A stretch of DNA of 64,000 bases from Prosthecobacter sp. SYSU 5D2 (GTDB lineage: Bacteria; Verrucomicrobiota; Verrucomicrobiia; Verrucomicrobiales; Verrucomicrobiaceae), in the NCBI RefSeq assembly GCF_039655865.1, contig NZ_JBBYXL010000007.1:124001-188000 (forward strand), written 5' to 3'. Each line of letters opens with the position of its first letter. Positions within the stretch are counted from its first letter, which is position 1. Below are positions 25,611-34,889 of the stretch, piece after piece. Made by a program: the position numbers and the translations under genes. Under the pieces are notes generated by a model that searched no databases, had not been told where the DNA came from, and was given only the letters and a program-made list of their open reading frames with translations.

Positions 25611-26822
25611 TCAACGGGAGGGGCAGGCAGCGCACAGGTCCATGAAGATGCCAGTGGCCGCTTTCCATGAATAATGGTTCTCAACGTTCATGCGAGCCTG
25701 TTTTGCCACTTTGTCCGCCAGGGCCGCATCGCCTGCCAGACGCAGGATTTCACGGGCAAAGGCAGCCGGTTCATCCGCCAGCAGGATGTCACTGTCATGC
25801 TGCACCGGCAGCCCTTCCGCCCCGATGCGGGTGGAGATGACCGGCACGCCCATGGCCATGGCTTCGTAAATCTTGATCCGTGTGCCCCCGCCGGCACGCA
25901 GCGGCACCAGGATGGCGTGGCAGCCCTGCACATGCGGCCTCACATCGTCCACCGTGCCCGTGATGACCACCTGCTCGCTGGCGCGCTCCCGCAGGCTCGC
26001 AGGCGGATTCCGGCCGATGATCTTCAGCCGACAGTCCGGTCTCTGCGCCAGCACCTGCGGGAAAATCTCATCCAGAAAAAACTGGCACGCATCAATGTTG
26101 GGCATCCAGTCCATGGAGCCGAGAAAGCCTAACCAAAAGGGCGGCGATGCAGGCGGCGGCCCCGGTTTGAAAAAGTCCACATCCACTCCGGTGGGTACAT
26201 CCCCCAGCACATTCGTCAGGCCATACAGCTCAAGCGCCAGCCGGGAATCATCCGGGGAGACCGTGATCACCCCGTCAAAAAGGCGTGAGAGCCGGTCCTC
26301 CCAGGCGTGCATACGCTGGTATTGCAGGTGCAGGTAGCGGCGTTTGATGAGACCGGTTTCCGCCTCCGCCAGCCGCTTCCAGATCTGGGATTCGATGTTG
26401 TGCTGAAACAGCACCGTCGGGCAGGCAAAGTCCACCCCCTGGAAATTCAGCGCCGGGGCCAGGAAATCGCAGATCACCAGGTCATATTCCTTTTGCGCAG
26501 CCATGGCTTGCAGGCTCGCGCGCAACCGGGGCTCCTCATACCGCTGCACCGCATACGGGCGGCTAGTCAGCACCGTGCTGCGTGCCAGATCCAGCCAGAA
26601 GCGCGGAGAGCTTTTCGGGGCCTGCCGGGTGGGAATCCAGATCTTCCTTTGTGCATACGCATCCGCCTCTTCCTCAGCAGAGACTGTCATGCCCTCCGGC
26701 AGCAGCGCCAGATAGGTCACCTCATGCTGGCGGCTGATCTCCGTCAGCATGGCATGGGTGCGGCGCTTCCCCCCCGTATCCAGCGGAAGCAGCGGCCCAG
26801 TTTTCACCCAAAGAATGCGCAT
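25611..26822 (-). CDS. Glycosyltransferase family 4 protein
   Basis: A 403-aa GT4-type enzyme. It starts MRILWVKTGPLLPLDTGGKRR, has NIESQIWKRLAEAE and GVITVSPDDSRLA in the acceptor half, and GFLGSMDWMPNIDA plus VPLRAGGGTRIKIYEAMAMG (glutamate-containing donor motif) in the donor half. The layout resembles the sugar transferases associated with PEP-CTERM/exosortase exopolysaccharide loci. It is the first gene of the three-gene minus-strand glycan cluster. Confidence 0.9.
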   Translation of the reverse strand: MRILWVKTGPLLPLDTGGKRRTHAMLTEISRQHEVTYLALLPEGMTVSAEEEADAYAQRKIWIPTRQAPKSSPRFWLDLARSTVLTSRPYAVQRYEEPRLRASLQAMAAQKEYDLVICDFLAPALNFQGVDFACPTVLFQHNIESQIWKRLAEAETGLIKRRYLHLQYQRMHAWEDRLSRLFDGVITVSPDDSRLALELYGLTNVLGDVPTGVDVDFFKPGPPPASPPFWLGFLGSMDWMPNIDACQFFLDEIFPQVLAQRPDCRLKIIGRNPPASLRERASEQVVITGTVDDVRPHVQGCHAILVPLRAGGGTRIKIYEAMAMGVPVISTRIGAEGLPVQHDSDILLADEPAAFAREILRLAGDAALADKVAKQARMNVENHYSWKAATGIFMDLCAACPSR

Positions 26823-26934
26823 GTCGGCTGCAAGTAAAACAGCCTAGCCCTTCTGTCACGCAGGAAGCATTTTGCAATTCAAAACTAAATGACACCCGGG
26901 CTGGCAAGGACAGGTTTCAGGATTCCGTTTTTTT

Positions 26935-27003
26935 CAGTCCTCAGTCCTCAGTCCTCAGTCTTCGTCATTCTGCATTCGTCATTCTGCATTCGTCATTTTC
27001 TCC
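26935..27003 (+). repeat. Tandem 7-mer and 14-mer array in the leader of the SGNH gene
   Basis: Four copies of a CAGTCCT-type 7-mer (26935-26962) are followed by three copies of a 14-mer TTCGTCATTCTGCA (26961-27002), ending directly before the ATG at 27006. The final unit matches the carB leader repeats. Confidence 0.8.
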
Positions 27004-27005
27004 TC

Positions 27006-28250
27006 ATGCTCCGCCAACTCCTCCTCCCTCTCGTCCTCCTCGGCACCAGCCTTGCCCACGCCGAATCCCTCCTCCCCGCCAATGCGCGCGTGGCCATCAT
27101 TGGCGACAGCATCACCGAGCAGAAGCTCTATTCCAAATACATGGAGGCCTACCTACTGGCCTGCACCGGGCGGCAGGACATTCAGGTCTTCCAGTTCGGC
27201 TGGAGCGGCGAGCGCGCCAGCGGCTTTGCCGCCCGGTTAAAGAACGACCTTAGCGTCTTCAACCCCACCGTCGCCACCACCTGTTACGGCATGAACGACG
27301 GCCAGTACACCACCTACACCGATGCCATCGGCGCCGAGTATGAAAAGAATATGCGCCTCGTTATGGACGGCCTGAAGGACATGGGGGTGCAGCACGTCGC
27401 CGTCGGCTCCCCAGGTGCCGTGGATACGAAGTTTTTCACCCGCTTTGAGCCCGCCATCTACAACGACAACCTCGCCCATCTGCGCGACATCGCCCAAAAA
27501 CTGGCTGCCGAAACCGGCCACAGCTTTGCCAATGTGCACGACACCATGATTGACGCCATGGCCAAGGCCAAGCCCGTGCTCGGCCAGGACTACGATGTCT
27601 GCGGCCCAGACGGCTTCCACCCCGGCCCCAACGGCCACCTGCTCATGGCGGAAGCCTTCCTCAAAGGCCTGAAACTGGACGGTAACATCGGCCAGATCAC
27701 GATTCACCTCGGCGGTGAATCCACCGCCAGCGAGGGCCACCAGATCACCGCCCGCGCGCCCGGCAGCGTTACGCTCGCCAGCACCACCTGGCCCTTCTGC
27801 TTTGATGCAGATCCCAAGGCCTCTACCAGCACCCGCAGCATCCTCCCCTTCACCCGTTTCAACCAGGACCTCAACCGCTACATCCTCACCGTCAACGGCC
27901 TGACCAAGGACAAAGCCAAAGTCACCTGGGGCAGCGAAACCAAAGAATTCGCCAAAGCCCAGCTCGAAGCAGGCATCAATCTCCCCGCCGAATTCGCCAC
28001 CACCCCCTTTGACACCGCCTTTGCTGACCTGATCAATGCCATCGGCTCCAAGCAGGCCTACGAGACCACGATGATCAAAAACCTCATCACCCACTTCCGT
28101 ACCTACGCCCCCGAATCCGAAACCGACCCCGAGTTTAAAAACGCCCTCGAAGTCCTGAAAAAGAAGGTCCTGGCCAAACACGCCAAATACGCCAGCAACG
28201 TCCGCAAGCGCGTGAAGGCCGTGACGCATACTGTGAGCGTGGCAGAGTGA
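27006..28250 (+). CDS. Secreted SGNH/GDSL hydrolase
   Basis: A 414-aa exported esterase. Signal peptide MLRQLLLPLVLLGTSLAHA supports the ATG at 27006. SGNH blocks are GDSIT (nucleophile S35), FGWSGERASGF, GMNDG and DGFHPGPNGHLLMAEA (Asp-His). The C-terminal about 170 residues, after the catalytic domain, form a separate helical region ending in a Lys-rich stretch (KKKVLAKHAKYASNVRKR). A carbohydrate or lipid deacetylase role outside the cytoplasm is likely; the substrate cannot be read from the sequence. Confidence 0.85.
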   Translation: MLRQLLLPLVLLGTSLAHAESLLPANARVAIIGDSITEQKLYSKYMEAYLLACTGRQDIQVFQFGWSGERASGFAARLKNDLSVFNPTVATTCYGMNDGQYTTYTDAIGAEYEKNMRLVMDGLKDMGVQHVAVGSPGAVDTKFFTRFEPAIYNDNLAHLRDIAQKLAAETGHSFANVHDTMIDAMAKAKPVLGQDYDVCGPDGFHPGPNGHLLMAEAFLKGLKLDGNIGQITIHLGGESTASEGHQITARAPGSVTLASTTWPFCFDADPKASTSTRSILPFTRFNQDLNRYILTVNGLTKDKAKVTWGSETKEFAKAQLEAGINLPAEFATTPFDTAFADLINAIGSKQAYETTMIKNLITHFRTYAPESETDPEFKNALEVLKKKVLAKHAKYASNVRKRVKAVTHTVSVAE

Positions 28251-28709
28251 TTCATCCGCATCGTTTGGGCGTTGGTTATACTGATTTCCATACAGGTTGT
28301 CTGAAAAGTCCGTGCCAGCGAATGGGGCTCATCCAATCCAAAGCCCGGCTGAAGCTCCTCAGCATGCGGTCATATCCGTCCGGTGTCCGGCGTGTGTTGG
28401 ACAAGCGTGTGGCTCCTGTCAGCCGCAGTGTTTCCGCAACCTCGCTTAAGCGCAAGCAAGCCTCTGTGTGGCCCGTTTTTCTAGCCCGAAGGGCTAACCC
28501 ATGAGTAGCCGGAAGGTGACGCGAGCCTCGGCGAGCTAACCTCCGGTCAGGCAAGCACGACCCGTCTTGAAGACCAACCCGCAGGGTTGCCCCATCAGAT
28601 CGCCACCTGCATCGGTGTCATAGTGCCGATGGGGCTGCTCCTGCGGAGCAGGTCGTGGACGGAGTGGCTGAATTTTGGACATTCTTTTTGGATATCGGTA
28701 TAAAGCATC
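28251..28709. repeat. Hairpin-rich dispersed-repeat block, no gene
   Basis: This 459-base stretch has no convincing coding region. It holds several perfect short hairpins with tiny loops: TAGCCC-GAA-GGGCTA (28482-28496), CAACCC-GCA-GGGTTG (28575-28589) and CTGCTC-N5-GAGCAG (28635-28651), plus Arg/Gly-like GC-rich spacer sequence such as CCATGAGTAGCCGGAAGGTG. The look is that of clustered REP-like intergenic elements. Confidence 0.65.
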
Positions 28710-29879
28710 TTATCGCGGCGCAGTCTTCCCTTCCTCCGTCTTCATCGCTGCCGCCAGCCACTGCTTCAATTGCGCAATAACCTCCTCCCGGTGGCTGAAC
28801 AGCAGAAAATGATCGGCATCGGTGACCGTCTTGAAGGTCACCTGGGCACCGTTTTTCTTCATCCGGGCGGCTGCATCGGCAACGTACGACAAGGGTACGC
28901 GGTCATCCTCGGCACCGGTAATGACAAAGACCGGCTTGTCTTTCCAGCGGGCCATGAACCGTAAGGACTCCGTGGCATCTTCCTCCATGATCGGAGAGAT
29001 GAACGTGAGGGAGCGGAACTGGGTCCCCAGGTCCCGGCCCACGTGGCTCACGCCCTTGCCGCCGTTGGACAGGCCCATCAGGTGCATCCTTTCCCGGTCT
29101 AGCCGGGCCACTTTGCCGGCCTCGGCCAGGGCCTTTTCCACAACCTTGGCGGAAGCTGGTTCCGTCCAGTTGCCCATGCCGTAGCTGGGACAGACCAGTA
29201 CCATGCCCAGAGCATCCGCCACCTGTGAGAGGAGCCAGGGATAGGCCTTGAAGTTACCGCCGCTGCCGTGCAGAAAAACCAGCACGGGGGCTGGCACATC
29301 CCGCTTCAGTCCGGGCGGCACATAGATGAAGGAATGCCCCCGATTGGCCCGGCCGAAGAAAAGATCCTCATAGGCCACTGGCATCACGCTGCCCAGCGCA
29401 TGGAAGTCCTCATCCGCCTCCAGCTCCCGGTAGATTTCCTCCGTCCAGCCGGACAGCTCCCTTGCCTGCTCAAAGGTCATCAGCGAATCCAGCAGAGGCA
29501 CCACCTGGAAGCCCATTAAAAACTGGTCCAGCTCCGGCACAAGGTTGCCCAGCGCCTGCCGCTGAAACCTCCATCCACCATCCGCATACCGATGCTGGAT
29601 TCGGGCCTCGGCGGGCCGCTTTCCGTCCGGCGCCCGTGTCACCAACCAGATCGTCAGTCCCGCCCACACCAGAAAGCCCAGCCACCCCGCCCATTCCAAA
29701 CCCGGTTGTTCATTTTCCCGCCCTAGACAGACCAGCAGTGGCGCCAGGCCGATCATCACCCCGGCCATGCCAAACACAGTGCTCTCAAAAGACTGCCCCA
29801 CCATCAGCAACAGCAGTGACAGCGGCGCGGCAATGAGGGCCAGCAGCAGGCAGGCCATGCGGATATAGACGAAAGTCAT
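28710..29879 (-). CDS. Membrane-anchored alpha/beta hydrolase
   Basis: A 389-aa protein with three N-terminal hydrophobic segments (about residues 8-30, 35-52 and 63-81) and a C-terminal alpha/beta hydrolase domain. The oxyanion region is FLHGSGGNF, the nucleophile S271 lies in MGLSNGGKG, the acid is probably in VITGAEDDRVP, and the histidine is in TDADHFLLF. It resembles feruloyl/PHB-depolymerase-like esterases. Three membrane segments before the domain are unusual and would place the catalytic part on one face of the inner membrane. Confidence 0.85.
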   Translation of the reverse strand: MTFVYIRMACLLLALIAAPLSLLLLMVGQSFESTVFGMAGVMIGLAPLLVCLGRENEQPGLEWAGWLGFLVWAGLTIWLVTRAPDGKRPAEARIQHRYADGGWRFQRQALGNLVPELDQFLMGFQVVPLLDSLMTFEQARELSGWTEEIYRELEADEDFHALGSVMPVAYEDLFFGRANRGHSFIYVPPGLKRDVPAPVLVFLHGSGGNFKAYPWLLSQVADALGMVLVCPSYGMGNWTEPASAKVVEKALAEAGKVARLDRERMHLMGLSNGGKGVSHVGRDLGTQFRSLTFISPIMEEDATESLRFMARWKDKPVFVITGAEDDRVPLSYVADAAARMKKNGAQVTFKTVTDADHFLLFSHREEVIAQLKQWLAAAMKTEEGKTAPR

Positions 29880-29923
29880 GAGGCGGTAGGATAAGGTTGA
29901 CGACCAGCCTCCTCCAGCGATGC

Positions 29924-31012
29924 CTACCTTTCCTCCACCCAGCCGGGAGCCGGGTAGCTGCCGAGGACTTTGACTTTGGCTCCCTGGGTGGTCAGGTCAT
30001 GAATGGCCTCCTGCAAGGAAGGCTCCTGATGATGGCCGCTGATCTCGAGGAAGAAGCGGGCTTGCTCGCCTGTGATGTCGCCGGGAACGGGGCGGTTCTC
30101 GATCTGGCGGACGTTCACATTGCGGCTGGCGAAGACTTGCAGCACCTCCAGGAGCGCGCCAACGCGGTCGCGGGCGTGGACCATGAGCATGGTGTTGTCA
30201 TGGCCGGAGGGGGCACCGCTGCGGCGGCCCAGGATGATGAACCGGGCGCGGGAAGCATGCTCGCGCGGGGAGGTGGAAAGGACACGCAGGCCGTGAAGTT
30301 CCGCACCCAGGGGCGTGCCGATAGCGGCGGCACCGGGCTCGTTTTCAGCATGGGTGGCGGCGAGGCTGGAGGAGGCGCTTTCCTTCAATGCGGCATGGGG
30401 AAAACAGGCCGACAGCCAGGGGCGGCACTGCGCGAGCATTTGGGGCAGGCCGTAGATGACATGGATGGAGGCGGCATCACCTTTGGCCATGACGACGGTC
30501 TCCACCTTCCAGAGGATCTCCGCATAAATCTGCAAATCGGAATCCACCAGGTGGTCCAGCGTGTGATGGACGGCCCCTTCGGTGGAATGCTCGATGGGCA
30601 GCACGCCGTAGTCCACCTCCTGGCTGGCCACGCGGGCAAAAACGCCCTCCGTGCTGGCCTCGGCGGCATAAGCTACGCTGTTGCCAAATTTGTTGATCGC
30701 CACCTGGTGAGTCCAGGAACCGGCAGGGCCCAGATAGGCGATGCTAAGGCTGTTTTCCAATGCCAGCGCCGCGCTCATGATCTCGCGGAAAATGGCACGG
30801 ATGGCTTTCTCGGTGAGGAGGCCCTTTTGCGCATCATTCAGCTCGCAGAGCTTGCGCAGCAGCTTTTCTTCACGGCCCGGCACGTAGATGTCCAGGCCGT
30901 CCTTCTTTTTGATCTCGCCAATGACGTGGACCATCTCGGCACGCTCGTTCAGCAGGCGGATGAGCTGCTGGTCAATGGCGTCAATCTTGATGCGAGTTTC
31001 TTCCAGCGTCAT
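29924..31012 (-). CDS. pheA: Chorismate mutase / prephenate dehydratase (P-protein)
   Basis: A 362-aa three-domain enzyme of phenylalanine synthesis: AroQ-type chorismate mutase (residues 1-85), prephenate dehydratase (about 90-265) and ACT regulatory domain (about 275-350, with VGALLEVLQVF and IENRP). Two near-invariant dehydratase positions differ: PIENS reads PIEHS (H142), and the TRF motif reads ARF (A256), so dehydratase activity may be altered. YLGPAGSWTHQ replaces the usual YLGPEGTFSHQ. The start overlaps the scpB stop (ATGA). Confidence 0.88.
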   Translation of the reverse strand: MTLEETRIKIDAIDQQLIRLLNERAEMVHVIGEIKKKDGLDIYVPGREEKLLRKLCELNDAQKGLLTEKAIRAIFREIMSAALALENSLSIAYLGPAGSWTHQVAINKFGNSVAYAAEASTEGVFARVASQEVDYGVLPIEHSTEGAVHHTLDHLVDSDLQIYAEILWKVETVVMAKGDAASIHVIYGLPQMLAQCRPWLSACFPHAALKESASSSLAATHAENEPGAAAIGTPLGAELHGLRVLSTSPREHASRARFIILGRRSGAPSGHDNTMLMVHARDRVGALLEVLQVFASRNVNVRQIENRPVPGDITGEQARFFLEISGHHQEPSLQEAIHDLTTQGAKVKVLGSYPAPGWVEER

Positions 31013-31710
31013 GATTCAAGGTGCCCGGATTCTGCCGGGGCGGCGGATTCAGTGGAACCCAGGGAGAGCTGGGTTTCTTCAGGGGCGGAGGCACCTGGCT
31101 GCTCAGTATCCGCAGTCGGCAGCTTCACGCGGCGCAGCTCGGCGGCATTCGGCAGCTCATCCAGCGTGCGAACGGCAAAGTGGTCCAAAAAGGCGTCCGT
31201 GGTGCCGTACAGCAGGGGGCGTCCGGGCAGGTCGGCGCGACCTTCGATCTTCACCAGGCCACGGTCCACGAGCTGTTGCACCATGGCATCCACACTCACG
31301 CCACGCACCGCCTCCACGCCTGCTTTGGTGATGGGCTGGCGGTAGGCGATGATGGCCAGGGTCTCCAGCGCAGGCTGGCTGAGGCGCTGCACCTTCTTGC
31401 CGGGGTAAAGGGCGCGGCACCACTCCACGTAGTCCACCTTGGCACAGAGCCGCCAGCCATGGCTGCGCTCCACGATGGTGAAGGCGCGTCCGTCCTGCTC
31501 ATAATGGGCCACGAGCTGGTCAATCGCCTCGCGGATGCTGAGCTCATCCACGGTCAGCAGCGGCTCCACCCATTCGGGGGCCGTTTCGCCCTCGGGCGTG
31601 GCATCCCGGATGTCCTTCGCCGTGTCCTTCACCGCCGTGACCATCTGCGTCAGGGGCAAGGGCTCCTGGGTCGCAAAAAGCAGGGATTCAACAATGGCAG
31701 GCAGTTCCAT
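31009..31710 (-). CDS. scpB: Segregation and condensation protein B
   Basis: A 233-aa winged-helix protein (start at MELPAIVESLLFAT) that with ScpA and SMC forms the condensin complex acting on chromosome folding and segregation. Typical ScpB segments are VESLLFATQEPL, FTIVERSHGWRL, LSQPALETLAIIAYRQPITKAGVEAVRGV and LPGRPLLYGTTDAFLDHF. The C-terminal tail after about residue 190 is Glu/Ala-rich and disordered. It overlaps pheA by four bases, so the two are translationally coupled; scpA is not in the window. Confidence 0.95.
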   Translation of the reverse strand: MELPAIVESLLFATQEPLPLTQMVTAVKDTAKDIRDATPEGETAPEWVEPLLTVDELSIREAIDQLVAHYEQDGRAFTIVERSHGWRLCAKVDYVEWCRALYPGKKVQRLSQPALETLAIIAYRQPITKAGVEAVRGVSVDAMVQQLVDRGLVKIEGRADLPGRPLLYGTTDAFLDHFAVRTLDELPNAAELRRVKLPTADTEQPGASAPEETQLSLGSTESAAPAESGHLES

Positions 31711-31780
31711 GACGGGCAGACCATCCAAGCGAGGCAGCCGGGGGAGTCAAGCCGGGCTTCGGCGAGGACCGCGCCCTCTT

Positions 31781-34615
31781 CTATCGCCGCCGACGGAAAA
31801 GCAGGCTCATCATGCCGGTGAGGAGGAGGATGCCGCGAGTGGGTTCGGGGATGAACTGGACGCCCAGGATGCCCTGGCTTTGAAACTGGGTGTAATCCCA
31901 GGCGAGGCCGAGGCTGGTGAGGTCGGGGACGGAGAGGCGGTCCTCAAGAAGGCCAGGGACGATGAGGGTGGACCAGTCGAGGAGATCAAACTGGTCGCCG
32001 GCGGAGGGGGTGTATTGGAGCAGGACCTCGATCATGGAGGTGGTGCTCATTTGCAGGGTGCCGGTGATGGCAAGGCGGTCGTTCTGGCCGTTGGCGAAGA
32101 GGTCCAGGACCAGGCGGCCATCGCCCTGGACATCCAGGCCGGTGAGGAGGGAGAGGGTACCAGCCTGGGTGCCGATGCCTGGAGTGATGCGGCCACCGGC
32201 GAGGACGCTGACGGCTCCGGCCACATCTCCCTGGCCGGCGAGGGTGGCGGTGGAGTCAATACTGACTGGGCCGAGGCCGATGGCGGAGCCGGTGGCAGGA
32301 TTGAGCAAGAGGGTGCCGCCCTGCACGAGGGTGCTGCCGGCATAGCTGTTGCTGCCGGTGAGCGTGAGGGTGCCGGTGCCGGTTTTGGCCAGCCCGCCCA
32401 TGCCACTGATGTCCCCGGCGATGGTCGAATGAAAAGCTCCTGTCTGAATAGCAGTGGGCGTATTCAGCGTCACGGCCCGCGTGGCAGCCAGAGTGATGTT
32501 ATCTGCGCCGAAGTGAAGTCCGGTCAGGGTGTCAGGCGTAGTGTTATTCGTATCCAGATACAGCGGGTTGGTGGCATCCCCCAGGGCACCGTCACTGTAG
32601 ATGACCAGGCCGCCGCGGTTTAAATTCACCCGCAGGGCGGTGAAGCTGTTACTCTCATTGGTCAGGTGCAGGCGACCCTGGCCCCCGGCGGCGTCATTGC
32701 TGACGATGAATTCAGACGTGGCATTGCCACCGGAGATGAGGCCGGACATGGTGGTATTGAACCCGGCGGCACTGTCCACAAGGATACGAGCACCGGCATT
32801 GGTGGCGGCGCTTTGCAGAACCAGGTTGTTGGCAAAGGTGCCGCTCCCGGCTGCTGAATCAAAGTAGAGCGCCGTCAAGTTGCCACTCGGGTGGGTCAGC
32901 ACGATGTCACCGTTGCCGAAACCGCCATAGGCTGCTGGGGCATTTAGGCGGAAGGCTCCGTTGGTGGTGGAAGTGGGGCCAAAAAAGATTTGCACGCCAC
33001 CTACATTGTGAGCGGTGGTAAGCGTCACCTGATTGGCACCTTCTTTGATGAGCTTGCCGCTGCCGAGGGAGATGGGGTCGCGGATTTCGATACCGCTGCC
33101 GCCGCCGAGCATGAGGTTTTTATCCTCTGCCGTCACGGCATTGCCGGAGGCTACGTCCAGGCGCAGGGTCAGGCTGGAGCCAATCGTTTGCGCAAAGATG
33201 AAGGCATCCTCCTCCAGAACCAAGGGGGCGCTGATGATGAAGGTCTGGGTGCTGGTGGGCCGGCTGTTGATGATGATGCCGGTGCTGATGGGCAGGGGGG
33301 TATTGCTGGAAAGGGTGAAGCCGGTCGGGCGGGAAATCATGAGCATGCCCACCTCGGTGCCGCTGTTGATGGCGACATTGCCAGTGCCGGTGCCGATGAC
33401 CACATCCTGGCCAGCGGTGGGGAGCACGTCACCGGTCCAGTTGCCTGCCGTGGTCCAGCCGGTATTGGCACCGCCGGCATCCCAGATGGCGGCGGTGCTG
33501 CCGCTGGCCATCAGGACGAAGCTCAGCGAATCGGCTGTGTTGCCATTATCCTGGTAGCCCAGTCCTGGCAGGTCCAGGTATTCCAGGTCCCAGCCATGGG
33601 TGGTGGGTTCATAAAACCAGAGATTGTCCCCCGCCACATCCGCCAGCTCCGGACTGAGCAGCAGGGTGGCCTGGGCGGGGTCAATGCCGGGGGCATAGAG
33701 CTCGTAGCGACCAGTCGCACTGCGGACAAAGGCGTAATTCCCGCCAGTGATGTCGCGGCTGAGGTTACCGTTGAGCCTGCCCATGGCATGCACGCCTGGG
33801 GCATCGCCGCTGACGACGGAGGTGGTGGGGACATAAACAAAGGCCAGCCCGTCGGGTTCGGTGGCCGCGCCATTGGCTCCATTGTCCTTCACCTGGATGG
33901 TCCAGGTGCCATCCGCATTGGCGATGGAACCTGCATAGTTGTCTTCATTCTTGCCGCCCGTGACGATGAGAATGCCGTCGGTCTGGCTGTTGATGCCGGC
34001 CAGGTTGAGTTCATAGACACCGGTTGCTCCGGGATCATACAAGGTACTTGGCCCGGGGGCGGTGGTGCTGAGGGTCAGGCCGGGGGAGCTTGCCATGCTG
34101 GTCAGGATGCCGCCGTTGGCACTGTTGACGGCGTGACCGCCGATCCAGCCGTCCGCATAGGGGAACCAGGAGGCGGCCAGATTGATATTAAATTCACCGC
34201 CAGCCGGGGTGGAATGCACGGGGATGAAGTAGCCATTGGCATCGTTGGCGGTGGCACTCGTCGCCCGGAGCGGCCCGGTGGCGTCTCCAAAGGCGGTATT
34301 GTCACGGGTTAGCTGGGCCACATTGGAAATCATGATGCCCAGGCTGCGGTCATTGGCCGTGGTGGGGGTGAATCCAAAAAGAAAATCCCCCCGGTTGGAG
34401 CCGGATCGCAAAGCGATGTTTCCTAATGAAGTGATGCCATCCGCTGACAGCGCTGCCTGGCTGTAGCTCAGGCTGAGTGAGACGCCGTTGGCCGCGTTCG
34501 TCTCATTATTCTGGAGGACGGTGATGTTACCAAAGGTGGGACTCGCGGTTTGCGCGGAAAGAGTTCTCAGCGTGCATACAAGCACCGCCAGCAGAGGCCA
34601 AAAGAGTCGCTTCAT
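31781..34615 (-). CDS. PEP-CTERM autotransporter-type beta-repeat protein
   Basis: A 944-aa secreted protein. Signal peptide MKRLFWPLLAVLVCTLRTLSA supports the start at 34615. The body is low in Cys and rich in Gly, Asn and Thr, with autotransporter-associated beta-strand repeat segments such as GGLAKTGTGTLTLTGSNSYAGSTLVQGGTLLL-type units. The C-terminus is a PEP-CTERM sorting signal: PEPTRG, hydrophobic ILLLTGMMSLLF, then RRRR. It should be anchored or released at the surface by an exosortase located elsewhere. It is divergent from the 1757-aa homologue. Confidence 0.92.
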   Translation of the reverse strand: MKRLFWPLLAVLVCTLRTLSAQTASPTFGNITVLQNNETNAANGVSLSLSYSQAALSADGITSLGNIALRSGSNRGDFLFGFTPTTANDRSLGIMISNVAQLTRDNTAFGDATGPLRATSATANDANGYFIPVHSTPAGGEFNINLAASWFPYADGWIGGHAVNSANGGILTSMASSPGLTLSTTAPGPSTLYDPGATGVYELNLAGINSQTDGILIVTGGKNEDNYAGSIANADGTWTIQVKDNGANGAATEPDGLAFVYVPTTSVVSGDAPGVHAMGRLNGNLSRDITGGNYAFVRSATGRYELYAPGIDPAQATLLLSPELADVAGDNLWFYEPTTHGWDLEYLDLPGLGYQDNGNTADSLSFVLMASGSTAAIWDAGGANTGWTTAGNWTGDVLPTAGQDVVIGTGTGNVAINSGTEVGMLMISRPTGFTLSSNTPLPISTGIIINSRPTSTQTFIISAPLVLEEDAFIFAQTIGSSLTLRLDVASGNAVTAEDKNLMLGGGSGIEIRDPISLGSGKLIKEGANQVTLTTAHNVGGVQIFFGPTSTTNGAFRLNAPAAYGGFGNGDIVLTHPSGNLTALYFDSAAGSGTFANNLVLQSAATNAGARILVDSAAGFNTTMSGLISGGNATSEFIVSNDAAGGQGRLHLTNESNSFTALRVNLNRGGLVIYSDGALGDATNPLYLDTNNTTPDTLTGLHFGADNITLAATRAVTLNTPTAIQTGAFHSTIAGDISGMGGLAKTGTGTLTLTGSNSYAGSTLVQGGTLLLNPATGSAIGLGPVSIDSTATLAGQGDVAGAVSVLAGGRITPGIGTQAGTLSLLTGLDVQGDGRLVLDLFANGQNDRLAITGTLQMSTTSMIEVLLQYTPSAGDQFDLLDWSTLIVPGLLEDRLSVPDLTSLGLAWDYTQFQSQGILGVQFIPEPTRGILLLTGMMSLLFRRRR

Positions 34616-34889
34616 AAAGGGGGGACGGTCCTTTCGCTGGTCACCTGTGAATGACAATGCAAGCCATGTGACGATCTCTTCTGAGTGCTAAAGCTCCGGT
34701 TTATTATTTCATAGCCACATCCTTACACTGCTGTGCCTAGCCGGTTTTCAAATGTCTCATCACGAACATGTAGCTAATCAGAATCCGATAGGTTTCAGCC
34801 CCCCCTCAGCCACACCTATCCAGGAAACAATATCGTCTCTCAAGAAACACTGACGGTGCTCAGAGCTTGAGCTACGGGGCTGCCCCCCC
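34616..34889. other. Divergent intergenic region of the two PEP-CTERM genes
   Basis: Both surface-protein genes start from this 274-base gap. It contains GATAGGT (34787-34793) and its inverted partner ACCTATC (34814-34820) with a 20-base spacer, a possible shared operator. I see no convincing sigma-70 boxes. Confidence 0.4.

Noticed and set aside
26935-27003. Possible CRISPR-like array
   Set aside because: Units are 7 and 14 bases and directly tandem, with no unique spacers and no cas genes.
32990-34312. 440-codon plus-strand open frame opposite the PEP-CTERM gene
   Set aside because: Low-complexity Gly/Ala/Asp translation, as expected opposite a Gly/Thr-rich repeat gene.
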